64,000 nucleotides of DNA from Thermofilum sp. NZ13 (lineage in GTDB: Archaea > Thermoproteota > Thermoprotei > Thermofilales > Thermofilaceae). Below are positions 16,501 to 24,351 of the stretch, in pieces; position 1 is the first letter of the stretch, and every line of letters begins with the position of its first letter. The DNA lies in assembly GCA_002855745.1 (NCBI GenBank), contig NDWX01000003.1, positions 62,001-126,000 on the forward strand. Direction: 5' to 3'. The position numbers were made by a program, and so were the translations under genes. Below the pieces are notes generated by a model. The model made no database searches and was not told the origin of the DNA. It saw only the letters and a list, made by a program, of their open reading frames with translations.

Positions 16501-17427
16501 ATGACGTACGTTAGGCCCTTCGATCCCTGGCGCGCGACCAGCCTCTGCACGTGCCCCTTCAAGTACACCGTCAACCCCTACACCGGGTGCTCCCACAGGT
16601 GCCTCTACTGCTACGCCTCGTCTTACATCAAGGATTTCTTCAAACCAAGGCCCAAGGAGAACTACCTCGACGTCGTCCGGAGGGACCTGCGCAGGATCCG
16701 GGAAGGCTCCATAGTCAACATAAGCAGTAGCAGTGACCCCTATCAGCCGCTAGAAGGGAAGTACATGTACACACGTCGCACCCTCGAGATGCTCAGCGGG
16801 AGGTTCACAGCTGAGGTCGTCACCAAGTCGGACCTCGTCGTCCGGGACGTTGACCTGCTGTCGAGCATGAGCTCGGTTGTCTCAATAACCATCACAACTC
16901 TCGACTCGAGCCTTGCGCAGCGACTGGAGCCCGGCGCCCCTTCACCCCAGCGCAGGGTGAAAGCAGTCGAGCTTCTTTCGCGCGAGGAGGTAGCGGTGGT
17001 TGTGAGGCTTGACCCCCTAATCCCCGGGCTGAACGACAGCCCCGAGAGCATAGCAGAGGTCGTCGAAGCGGTAGCGTCCGCGGGGGCGAGGCACGTTGTA
17101 AGCTCGACGTACAAAGTGAAGCCCGACAACCTCAGGAGAATGACCGAGGCGTTCCCCGAGATCGTCCCCAGGCTTCGGGAACTTTACCTCGAAAGGGGGG
17201 AGAGGCTTCACGGTTACTTCTACGCCGAGAAAACCTACAGGAGAGAGGTGCTGGCAACCGTGAAATCCGAGGCAGAGAGGAGGGGGCTGACCTTCGCGAC
17301 TTGCCGGGAAGGCCTCACAGCTCTCAACACGCCCGGTGTGAGCTGCGACGGAACGCACCTAGTAGGACTCCGGTTCCACTCCTCCCAACCCCCCGGCTCG
17401 CGCAGTTCCCTCCGTGAAACCCTGTAA
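16501..17427 (+). CDS. Radical SAM protein, spore-photolyase-like (SPL family)
   Basis: 308 residues. The [4Fe-4S]/SAM motif CSHRCLYC occurs at residues ~31-38 within NPYTGCSHRCLYCYASS, and further SPL-type features follow (VNISSSSDPYQPLEGKY, TKSDLVVRDVDLL, DPLIPGLNDSPE). A Cys-free C-terminal extension ends the protein. It starts 7 bases after the zinc-ribbon membrane pair, so the three form one transcription unit. Members of this archaeal group have no established substrate, and photoproduct repair should not be assumed. Confidence 0.85.
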   Translation: MTYVRPFDPWRATSLCTCPFKYTVNPYTGCSHRCLYCYASSYIKDFFKPRPKENYLDVVRRDLRRIREGSIVNISSSSDPYQPLEGKYMYTRRTLEMLSGRFTAEVVTKSDLVVRDVDLLSSMSSVVSITITTLDSSLAQRLEPGAPSPQRRVKAVELLSREEVAVVVRLDPLIPGLNDSPESIAEVVEAVASAGARHVVSSTYKVKPDNLRRMTEAFPEIVPRLRELYLERGERLHGYFYAEKTYRREVLATVKSEAERRGLTFATCREGLTALNTPGVSCDGTHLVGLRFHSSQPPGSRSSLRETL

Positions 17428-17484
17428 ACCTGCTTCTTACTCGGGGATGCGAGCTGCTAGAACGACTCCGGGGTCTCGGTGTTG

Positions 17485-17859
17485 TCAGGCTGGCTTCGAC
17501 TCCGCTATCTTCTTCTTTATCTCTCGCAGGGTGTACAGGAGGACGCCTAGCCTCGTGTCTTTGCTGAAGAGGACTGCCATGTAGCCTAGATCTCCGAGCC
17601 TGGTGTAGATGATGCCTGAGCCGTCTGGGGCGTTGACGGTGATCCACTCCGCCTCCCCCTTCCCGAGCTCAGTGCTAGCCCTGTTGCCCACCTCGCTCAG
17701 CACAGCCGTGAGCGCCGCCACCTTCTCCTCAAGCTCCTTGTCAGCTATGCTGCTCAGCAGTGGCAACCCATCACCCGTAGCAACAACAAACCCCTCAAAC
17801 CCGGCAACCCTAGTAACAGGCTCGACGAGCCTCCGGATAGCTTCGATGTCCGTGCTCAC
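17485..17859 (-). CDS. Roadblock/LC7 domain protein
   Basis: 124 residues: IRRLVEPVTRVAGFEGFVVATGDGLPL followed by an alternating helix/strand core (VAALTAVLSEVGNRASTELG; WITVNAPDGSGIIYTRLGD). This is the roadblock/longin-type fold used by MglB-like regulators of small GTPases. GTG at 17859 follows GGAGGTG. It is transcribed just after the V4R gene (7 bases), and the pairing of roadblock with V4R is a common archaeal layout. No Ras-like GTPase is seen in the window. Confidence 0.85.
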   Translation of the reverse strand: MSTDIEAIRRLVEPVTRVAGFEGFVVATGDGLPLLSSIADKELEEKVAALTAVLSEVGNRASTELGKGEAEWITVNAPDGSGIIYTRLGDLGYMAVLFSKDTRLGVLLYTLREIKKKIAESKPA

Positions 17860-17866
17860 CCACGCC

Positions 17867-18406
17867 TCACCTCCTCGTAACCCGTATGATGGTCACGCCA
17901 TCCTTGACTTCAGCCGCTGAGTCAATCTTCGAGTTTATGAGCACGGCGAAGCTGCAGGCGGCCACACCCTGGATGAAATTGGGGGATGGCTCAATTCCTC
18001 TCTTCACGGCGGCCTCGACCTCGAAGTCGTTCGTGACCTTTGCGGTGAGCCTTCCCTCCTCGAAGTTCGCCTCCAGTATCTCTATAACACCCCACCCCGC
18101 CAGGCACTTGCCGAACGCCGCGACGAGCTCCGGTATCAGCTCCCTCGGCACGCCAAACCCCAAAAATCTTTCAGCCAGCACCCTCCCGTAGCCGCAACCA
18201 AACCAGTAGAAAAACCTCTTCGCCAGCCTCTCCCCAACGACGTCGGCCGCCCCCTTAATCATTTCTGGAAAAGCGATCACATCCATCAAGATCCACCTTC
18301 TGCCCATCAGCTCAATCCTACCGTCACTGCCAACAAGCGATTTTTCAAGAGGGACGTTGAACTTCCTAAGGAGCTCCCTGTACCGGTTCACTAACTCCTC
18401 CGACAT
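17867..18406 (-). CDS. V4R (vinyl-reductase-like) domain protein
   Basis: 179 residues. A short N-terminal part is followed by the V4R fold (residues ~45-165) with hallmark segments KRFFYWFGCGYGRVLAERFLG, KCLAGWGVIEILE and SPNFIQGVAACSFAVLIN, the last containing the conserved cysteine of the small-molecule-binding pocket. V4R domains sense hydrophobic or chlorin-type ligands. ATG at 18406 has a perfect AAAGGAGGTG ribosome binding site, and a TTTATAAAC TATA box sits at 18447-18455. First gene of a two-gene operon with the roadblock protein. Confidence 0.85.
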   Translation of the reverse strand: MSEELVNRYRELLRKFNVPLEKSLVGSDGRIELMGRRWILMDVIAFPEMIKGAADVVGERLAKRFFYWFGCGYGRVLAERFLGFGVPRELIPELVAAFGKCLAGWGVIEILEANFEEGRLTAKVTNDFEVEAAVKRGIEPSPNFIQGVAACSFAVLINSKIDSAAEVKDGVTIIRVTRR

Positions 18407-18511
18407 ACCAACACCTCCTTTGCAACTCTTCCCCTCCGGGCATTGGTTTATAAACTAATTAGTTCAATAATGTTGTGTAATTACATCCTCGTTTTGCACA
18501 CCTTGGTGCTA

Positions 18512-18575
18512 GGGGGTCGTCTTAAACCCGGCCTATCATTTCTCTTCTGGACAAGGCCGGGTCAAGTCATCCCCC
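18512..18575. repeat. Long imperfect inverted repeat in intergenic region
   Basis: A perfect 9-bp core (ACCCGGCCT at 18526-18534 and AGGCCGGGT at 18554-18562, loop 19) is extended outward by an imperfect arm to GGGGG (18512-18516) against CCCCC (18571-18575). It lies between the 3' end of the ATP-cone gene and the promoter of the V4R operon, both on the minus strand. It could be a 3'-UTR hairpin of the first or an upstream operator of the second. Confidence 0.6.
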
Positions 18576-18616
18576 GGTTATGAAGCAAAGATTGTTTGAA
18601 GTTAAAGTTTTTCTGC

Positions 18617-19177
18617 TTAAAGGGGCTTCTTGGGCTCGTACGGCTTCCAGCCCAGCTTCTGGCGGAACTCGTTGATGAGCTCTACGGACTTCTCCTTCTC
18701 CTCTTTAGGCATCTTGGACGATTTCAGGACTGCCATGTAGAGGGCGTAAAGCCTTGCGTTGATCGTCGCCTTGGAGACGCCGAAGTTTAGGTCTTCCTCA
18801 AGCTCCTTCAGGATGCCCTTGACCTCCTCGGAGGAGGAAAGGCCGGGAGGCCCTACGTCTTTAACCTCTCTGCCGAGGTATAGGTGGCCTTTCTCTACGA
18901 CGACCGCTTTCCCGTCTTCGAAGGTTATCCTGCCTTTCGCTACCCTGTCGTAGAAGGTCCAAGCCTCGTACGCGTGCGGCGCCATCTCCTTCAACCGCTG
19001 GAGGACGAACCTCCTGATCTCGGCTGTTGTCGCGCCATCCTTTATCCTCTCCTCTGCCTCACGGGCGATCTCGTGCGCGACCTCCTCGGGGGCGCCGGCG
19101 GCGAGGCACGATTCATATATTTTACTTGCGGAGAAATCCTCCACTCTACCGTCGTGCTTTACAACCTTTTTCGCCAC
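18617..19177 (-). CDS. ATP-cone domain protein
   Basis: 186 residues. An N-terminal ATP-cone (residues 1-90) reads VVKHDGRVEDFSASKIYESC, then AEIRRFVLQRLKEMAPHAYEAW, the nucleotide-binding regulatory module found in NrdR and ribonucleotide reductases. The C-terminal ~90 residues are charged and helical. No NrdR-type zinc ribbon is present and no reductase gene adjoins it, so this is a stand-alone nucleotide sensor. GTG start at 19177. The 177 bases between it and the amidohydrolase gene show no feature. Confidence 0.82.
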   Translation of the reverse strand: MAKKVVKHDGRVEDFSASKIYESCLAAGAPEEVAHEIAREAEERIKDGATTAEIRRFVLQRLKEMAPHAYEAWTFYDRVAKGRITFEDGKAVVVEKGHLYLGREVKDVGPPGLSSSEEVKGILKELEEDLNFGVSKATINARLYALYMAVLKSSKMPKEEKEKSVELINEFRQKLGWKPYEPKKPL

Positions 19178-19354
19178 GACGTTACTCTCGCTGAACTCTG
19201 TTTTATTAGTTTCGCCTATCAGCGAAGACTTTTTGAGCTTTTCAATACAAAGTGAGGGTATTCTAGGAGCCTTGCTTCAGCACCTGGTGGATCGATAACC
19301 GCTGAGCCCTTGAGGCGATTGCGCCAGGCGTAGCTTCACCACAATTAGAGCCTG

Positions 19355-20530
19355 CTAAAGCCGGGTGGGGTCGAGGCGGTCTAGAAGCCTCTCTAAGGTG
19401 TAGCGCTTAACAGCCTCCAGCTGCTCCTTCCTAGATGGCTCGAGGACGACTCTCCCATCGACGAGGACGTACACGATGTTCGCAGCGCTGAGAGAGAGGA
19501 GAAGTCTCTCGGGGTCAACCCCCTTGAAACGAGCCAGCTCCGAGGCTACGAGCACCATGTCTGCTACGGAGCCTTCCTCGATCACGCCGCCCTCGACGCT
19601 GAGCGCCGAGTATCCCCCGCGGGTGGCGATGCTCATGGCACCGAGGGCTGTGAGGTCCCTTTCCCAGAACAGCTCCCTCTGAAGAATGAGGAAAGCACGC
19701 GTGACGTCGAACATGTCCAGGGTCTGGCCAATCAGTGGTGTCTCAGAGCAGAGGCCTGTAGCAACATTGCTCGAGACGAGCTCCCGCACCGGCAGCATTC
19801 CCCCGCTGGAAGTTAGCGCGTCAGCCACCGGGGCGTAGACTACTCGTGCCCTCTTCTCGCCGACTAGGCGTAGCTCCCAGCTCGATGCCCAGCCAGGGTT
19901 TACCAGAATAGTTCTGGGGGTCAGTAAGCCTAGAGAGTTCAGGAGCTCGATTGGGAATCTCCCGTACTTAGTCTTCGCGGCGTAGAGCTGCGACCTGTCG
20001 TTCGCGACGTGCAGGAAAATCAGGGCCTGCTGAGAGCCTGCAGCTCGCTCCCGGATCTCCACCGAGTGCTCGACGGCCTCCTCGAGACCGCCAAGCACTA
20101 CACCACCCTCCCATCCGCTGAGCATGCCCCACGAGACAGCGGGGGTGACCTTCACCCCCACCTCCCCCGCAATCCTCTGTAGCAGGTCGGGATGAGCTGT
20201 GGTGTCGGCTACTAGCGTGGTACCGCTCTCAAGTGCTCGGATCAACGCGAGGCGGAGAGCCAGCTCCGCGACTTCCCGTTGAGGCACATCCTCGTGGTGC
20301 CTTTCCCAGGTTGGCGCCGGCGTTTTGGGCGGAGCGTACATGTGCGAGAGGTGAGTGTGGGCGTTCGCCAAGCCGGGCAAGGCTACGAGGCCTTGGCAGT
20401 CGATTTCCTCGCCACCCCCTAAGCCAGTCCCGATGCCAGACACTCTCCCGCGCTCAACCGCTATGTCGACGTCGCGCAGGAGGCCTCTCGACGTGACGGC
20501 ATAGGAGCACTTTTTAAAAACCAGGGTCAT
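19355..20530 (-). CDS. Amidohydrolase-family protein with degenerate metal site
   Basis: 391 residues with the layout of the chlorohydrolase/SAH-deaminase branch: N-terminal beta-sandwich, HxH metal motif NAHTHLSH (~57-64), TIM-barrel, C-terminal sandwich ending VLVDGRVVL. Later ligands look altered. The LVH strand reads ILVNPGWAS (Asn for His), and where the family has an Asp (TD) the segment reads GLCSETPLIG. The His of LHVAND may correspond to the third ligand. It may be a pseudo-enzyme or use a different chemistry. Its ATG overlaps the stop of the RACE gene. Confidence 0.72.
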   Translation of the reverse strand: MTLVFKKCSYAVTSRGLLRDVDIAVERGRVSGIGTGLGGGEEIDCQGLVALPGLANAHTHLSHMYAPPKTPAPTWERHHEDVPQREVAELALRLALIRALESGTTLVADTTAHPDLLQRIAGEVGVKVTPAVSWGMLSGWEGGVVLGGLEEAVEHSVEIRERAAGSQQALIFLHVANDRSQLYAAKTKYGRFPIELLNSLGLLTPRTILVNPGWASSWELRLVGEKRARVVYAPVADALTSSGGMLPVRELVSSNVATGLCSETPLIGQTLDMFDVTRAFLILQRELFWERDLTALGAMSIATRGGYSALSVEGGVIEEGSVADMVLVASELARFKGVDPERLLLSLSAANIVYVLVDGRVVLEPSRKEQLEAVKRYTLERLLDRLDPTRL

Positions 20531-22344
20531 CGCGGTTCACCGAACCTTAGCGACCTTGAGAAGTGCTTCTTGAAGAACGGCGAAGCTGTTAGCTCTACGT
20601 ACTTAACCCTTTTGGCGACGTGCTCTGCCTCCTCGACGGCTTCTTCCGAAACGAGCATCATCCTAGCCCCCTCTACGGCCGTGTTGCCTACCTGCTTGAT
20701 CGCGGACTCGTCCAGCTCAGGCAGGAGCCCTATGCGAATAGCGCTCCGCGGGTTTATGCTGTAGCCGAACGAGCCGGCGATGTAGAGCCTCTTGAGGGAG
20801 CTGGCCTCGAGCCCGGCGTGCTCTAGGAGAGCGAGCACCCCGCTCATCACAGCGGCTTTGGCGAGTCTAACCTCGCTTATGTCCTTCTCGCTGATCGTTA
20901 TCGCTTCCCCAAGCCCGCTCTCCTCCTCATCCACGAGGACGTACTCGTACCACCCCCCTTCCTTTGCCCTCCTGATCCTCCGGCTACCGGAGCTCCTGTT
21001 GAAAAAGCCCCTCTCGGTGAGCAGGCCGCTGTCGAGGAGGGAGGCGACCGCGTCTATGATCGCTGACCCGGCCAGCCCCATCGGCCTCGCGTCCCCTATC
21101 GCCCTGTAGTGCACCGCATCGCCTTCGATCGAAACGGATGAAATGGCGCCAACCATAGCTTTCATTCCGTACTTAATGTGCCCGCCCTCGAAGGCGGGTC
21201 CAGAGGGCGCGGAGCAGGCGAGGAGATCGCTTCCCGTGTTGAGCAGTATCTCCGTGTTCGTGCCGATGTCGATCAGCATGGACGGCCCGTCTTCGAGGTG
21301 CAGGCCTACAGCTATGACGTCCGCGAGGGCGTCGCTGCCGACGTACCCCGCGATGAGCGGCGGGAAGTACGCGGCTCTGACGTTGGTGAGCCCTATGAGC
21401 CTTCCAGGCGCCTCGATCGGCCCCGAGGTGGAGGGCACGAACGGGGAGAAGCTCAAGCCGGTAACGTCTATTCCTAAGAGGAGGTGGTGCATGACCGTGT
21501 TCCCCACGATGACGGCTGCATCCACATCGCCTCGACCCGCGGCAGATTCTAGGAGTGCCGCCTTCACGAGGTTGTCCACGGCTCCCGCGGCTAGGCGCCG
21601 CATGTCCGCGAGGTTTTCAGGCCTGTCTAGCGCCGCGCGGAGCCTGGAAACGATATCGTCCCCGTACACGAGCTGAGGGTTTTCGCTGAAAACCTCCCCG
21701 ATGCTTCTCCCGCTGTTCAAGTCGACGAGGTGGACTACGATCTTTGTCGTTCCAACATCGACCGCGACGCCGAGGTTCTCGGAGGATGCGTCCCCGGGCT
21801 CAACGCGCGTTACTCTGCGATTTCTCCAGATCGTGACTGTGACCTCCCATGAGCCGCGTCGCAGCGCTGCTGGTAGCTCCCTCAAGGCGTCCAGGTCTAG
21901 CTCCAAGCCAGCCACCCCGAGGGCTCTAGCCAGCGAGTCGGCATCGGGCAAAGGGTTCTCGAGGCTCGGAGGCTTCACGGCCACGCGGCTCTTTTTCGAT
22001 AGCGGCGACAGCTTAACGCTCCTGGCGAAGCCGGAGCTAGCCACGCTTAAAGCCCCGGGGCGAGACTCAGGGGGTAGGAGCAAGCGTACCGGACCACTAA
22101 CCTTGGTCTGGCAGGCGAGCCTGTACCCTCTCGACAGGAGCTCTGCGCCGAGGAGCCGTTTCTCAGCCTCGGTTGCCGGGGTTACGCTTCCGCCTCTCAG
22201 TATCACCCTGCACCTGCCGCAGATGCCGCGCCCTCCGCACTCGGTTCTGAAAGGTATACCCGCTCTCTTGAGGGTGTCGTAGAGCCTCTCGCCTTCCTGG
22301 GCTTCAACTCTGATGTTGTACGGCTCCACCACTACCTCGACCAC
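20527..22344 (-). CDS. RACE protein: [2Fe-2S] ASKHA reductive activator of corrinoid enzymes
   Basis: 605 residues. The N-terminal ferredoxin carries CGGRGICGRCRV and a later CQT cysteine ([2Fe-2S], residues ~1-95), followed by a linker and a DUF4445/ASKHA ATPase domain (VAVDVGTTKIVVHLVDL; IDIGTNTEI; IAGSFGYSINP). This is the RamA/AcsV/RACo group, which reduces Co(II) to Co(I) in corrinoid methyltransferases at the cost of ATP. No corrinoid methyltransferase lies nearby, so the target is elsewhere or is unusual. GTG start. It overlaps the Dph6-like gene by 13 bases and the amidohydrolase by 4. Confidence 0.88.
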   Translation of the reverse strand: MVEVVVEPYNIRVEAQEGERLYDTLKRAGIPFRTECGGRGICGRCRVILRGGSVTPATEAEKRLLGAELLSRGYRLACQTKVSGPVRLLLPPESRPGALSVASSGFARSVKLSPLSKKSRVAVKPPSLENPLPDADSLARALGVAGLELDLDALRELPAALRRGSWEVTVTIWRNRRVTRVEPGDASSENLGVAVDVGTTKIVVHLVDLNSGRSIGEVFSENPQLVYGDDIVSRLRAALDRPENLADMRRLAAGAVDNLVKAALLESAAGRGDVDAAVIVGNTVMHHLLLGIDVTGLSFSPFVPSTSGPIEAPGRLIGLTNVRAAYFPPLIAGYVGSDALADVIAVGLHLEDGPSMLIDIGTNTEILLNTGSDLLACSAPSGPAFEGGHIKYGMKAMVGAISSVSIEGDAVHYRAIGDARPMGLAGSAIIDAVASLLDSGLLTERGFFNRSSGSRRIRRAKEGGWYEYVLVDEEESGLGEAITISEKDISEVRLAKAAVMSGVLALLEHAGLEASSLKRLYIAGSFGYSINPRSAIRIGLLPELDESAIKQVGNTAVEGARMMLVSEEAVEEAEHVAKRVKYVELTASPFFKKHFSRSLRFGEPR

Positions 22345-23072
22345 TCGTGATCACCTCTCTTTTCGAGCAGCTCGACCTTCGTTATGTTGAAAACCCAATT
22401 GTACTCAGAGACCCTGACGGGATAGCCCTCCACGCGCATCTCCTTCCGGAAGAGGGGGGCATCCACGACTAGCGTCTCAGCCTCGCCGCCCTCGAACGCC
22501 GGGTTGAATCCATGCACGCGGGCCGAGCTTATGATAGCCTCAACGTCCTCCTGCCCGAGCTCCCTACCGAGTAGGCGGGGGTCTAGGCCCTTCGCGGACA
22601 GCGAAGTTAGGATGAATCGGAAGCCTTGCCTCACGAGCTCGCGCATGTACTCCTCTTGGTTCTTCCGCCACAGGGGGTTGAACACCTCGAGACCTTGCTC
22701 CTCTGCTACGAGAGAGATGCGGAGGCGCTGGTAGTCTGAGCTCAGCGCGCCGGTGACCAGCGCGGTACAGCCGTGCGCCTCCCGAGCGGCTGTTAGCGCC
22801 CTCTTCAGCGCATCGACGTCGCTCTCAGGTCCCTGTTCGTAGAAAACCTGTGGCAGGCCTAAGGCTTCGGCCTGAAGCTTCGTCAGCTCAACGTAGGGCA
22901 CGTGGAACATCATTGAGTCCTCCGAGCGTGGCTTGATGGTGATGAGGCACCCGAAACTGAACCCCTTGAGGAGCGCCCAGTGCAGAGCGTAGGTGCTGTC
23001 TTTGCCCCCAGAGAAGAGCACGCAGACGCGCCTAGGCGAGCTCTCTCCTGAGAAGGGACGCAACTCTCTCAC
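22332..23072 (-). CDS. Diphthine-ammonia ligase-like ATP pyrophosphatase (Dph6 family)
   Basis: About 246 residues. The PP-loop VCVLFSGGKDSTYAL is followed by family segments ALVTGALSSDYQRLR, NPLWRKNQEEYMREL and FNPAFEGGEAETLVVDAPLF, all typical of Dph6, which amidates diphthine on elongation factor 2. The start is uncertain: GTG 23072 has a GGAGG-type site but lies inside the HIT gene, and GTG 23021 would begin directly at the PP-loop. It is translationally coupled to both neighbours. Confidence 0.82.
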   Translation of the reverse strand: MRELRPFSGESSPRRVCVLFSGGKDSTYALHWALLKGFSFGCLITIKPRSEDSMMFHVPYVELTKLQAEALGLPQVFYEQGPESDVDALKRALTAAREAHGCTALVTGALSSDYQRLRISLVAEEQGLEVFNPLWRKNQEEYMRELVRQGFRFILTSLSAKGLDPRLLGRELGQEDVEAIISSARVHGFNPAFEGGEAETLVVDAPLFRKEMRVEGYPVRVSEYNWVFNITKVELLEKRGDHEWSR

Positions 23073-23433
23073 CCTCCTCCCTGTCCAGCTGCCTGCGGCC
23101 GAGGTGCGGCACACCATAGGGGATGACGTGCACGTGAGCGTGCATTATCTCCTGGCCTGCCTCGCTCCCGTTGTTCATGACGATCCTCACCCCTTTCGCT
23201 CCGAGGGCCTTCAGCTGGGCTACTGCGACCTTTTTGGCGAGCACGAAGGCTTTAGCAACGGCCTCCTCGGGCATGTCGAAGATGTTCGTGTAGTGCTTCT
23301 TCGGCGCGACGAGCGCGTGGCCCAGCGTTAAGGGGTACTTGTCTAGGAAGACTACGAACTCCTCGTCCTCGTACACCGTCACGGCGTCCCTCTCGTGTCG
23401 GGCGATACCGCAGAACACGCAGTGTGTCTGCAC
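23032..23433 (-). CDS. HIT-family nucleotide hydrolase/transferase
   Basis: 133 residues: a Cys pair near the start (CVFCGIARHE), then VYEDEEFVVFLDKYPLTLGHALVAPKKHY split across the fold, ending in the triad HAHVHVIPY. HIT proteins cleave nucleoside-phosphoramidates or dinucleotides such as Ap4A. GTG start at 23433. First gene of the run HIT, Dph6-like, RACE, amidohydrolase, all overlapping. Confidence 0.9.
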   Translation of the reverse strand: MQTHCVFCGIARHERDAVTVYEDEEFVVFLDKYPLTLGHALVAPKKHYTNIFDMPEEAVAKAFVLAKKVAVAQLKALGAKGVRIVMNNGSEAGQEIMHAHVHVIPYGVPHLGRRQLDREEGERVASLLRRELA

Positions 23434-23539
23434 AGGTGAGGTTTTACCGCAGACTGCTAATAAAGCTACGCCGAGGGGCCAAAACTGATCCCAGGAAAGG
23501 GTTTTTAGGCCCCGAAAGCGTGTTTAGTGTCGAGCGGTC

Positions 23540-24349
23540 TTGGAGTCCCTAGTGTGGTTGCTGAGCAGCCTGCTTGGGGAGAACCTGCTGGGGGTCGTCG
23601 TCTACGGCTCTTCAAGCAGGCGCGAGGACTTCACTCCTCTAAGCGACTATAACGTCGCGGTGATCGTTAGGGAGAAGCCGCCAGTGGAGGAGATAGCTTA
23701 CGTCATGGAGGAGCTGGGGCCCGACGTGTCGCCCCTCTTCCTCACGCTAGACGAGCTCGAGCAGCTGATACGTGACGGTGAGTTCATCGCGCACGAGATC
23801 GTACGCGGCCAGCTGGTGTACGGTGGAGAGGAGGTGATCCGCGCGTTGGGCGCGCAGCCCCCTCTCACGCCACGCTCGGTAAGCTACCTCTTCAGGCACT
23901 CGCTCACCTGCCTCGCTTTGAGCCTCCAGAATTACCTGGTCGGGAGGCCGCACTCGGCTATCAGCTATGCCTACAAGTCCTTGAGAAGCGCCGCCCGGTT
24001 CGTAGCCGCTAGGGAGAGAGCCGTCCTCCTCTCGGACGCCGAGATCCTGGGCTACTTGACGGCCCGTGGGGGTTTTGAGGGTGTAGCGGCGACCTACTCG
24101 AGGATACGGGAGGTGAGGTTCAAGGGCATCAGAAGGGAAGAGTTGCTGCCCCTGCTAGCTCAGGTTTACGAGGCCTCGGCTCGCCTCCTAGGCTTAGAGA
24201 TGCCGGACACGCGGCAAACCGTCGAGAAGCTGTTGAGCGAGCTGGCTTTCGTGGCCGACGTCAGGGCGGTGGAAAGGGACAACCGCGTCGAGCTTGTAAT
24301 CCTCGGGGTCGACAGGAAAGGCGTCACGAGAGAGGTCCGCGTACCGTAG
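23540..24349 (+). CDS. Nucleotidyltransferase (MNT-type) fused to HEPN-like helical domain
   Basis: 269 residues. The N-terminal MNT domain reads VVVYGSSSRREDFTPLSDYN, where the usual D-x-D is D-x-N (SDYNVAV). The middle ~100 residues form a HEPN-like helical bundle (HSLTCLALSLQNYLVGRPH; AISYAYKSLRSAARFVAAR). A short C-terminal segment follows. MNT and HEPN are usually two genes of a toxin-antitoxin pair; here they are one chain, and the HEPN RNase motif R-x4-6-H is not evident. TTG start at 23540. The next gene begins 2 bases after its stop. Confidence 0.75.
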   Translation: MESLVWLLSSLLGENLLGVVVYGSSSRREDFTPLSDYNVAVIVREKPPVEEIAYVMEELGPDVSPLFLTLDELEQLIRDGEFIAHEIVRGQLVYGGEEVIRALGAQPPLTPRSVSYLFRHSLTCLALSLQNYLVGRPHSAISYAYKSLRSAARFVAARERAVLLSDAEILGYLTARGGFEGVAATYSRIREVRFKGIRREELLPLLAQVYEASARLLGLEMPDTRQTVEKLLSELAFVADVRAVERDNRVELVILGVDRKGVTREVRVP

Positions 24350-24351
24350 CG

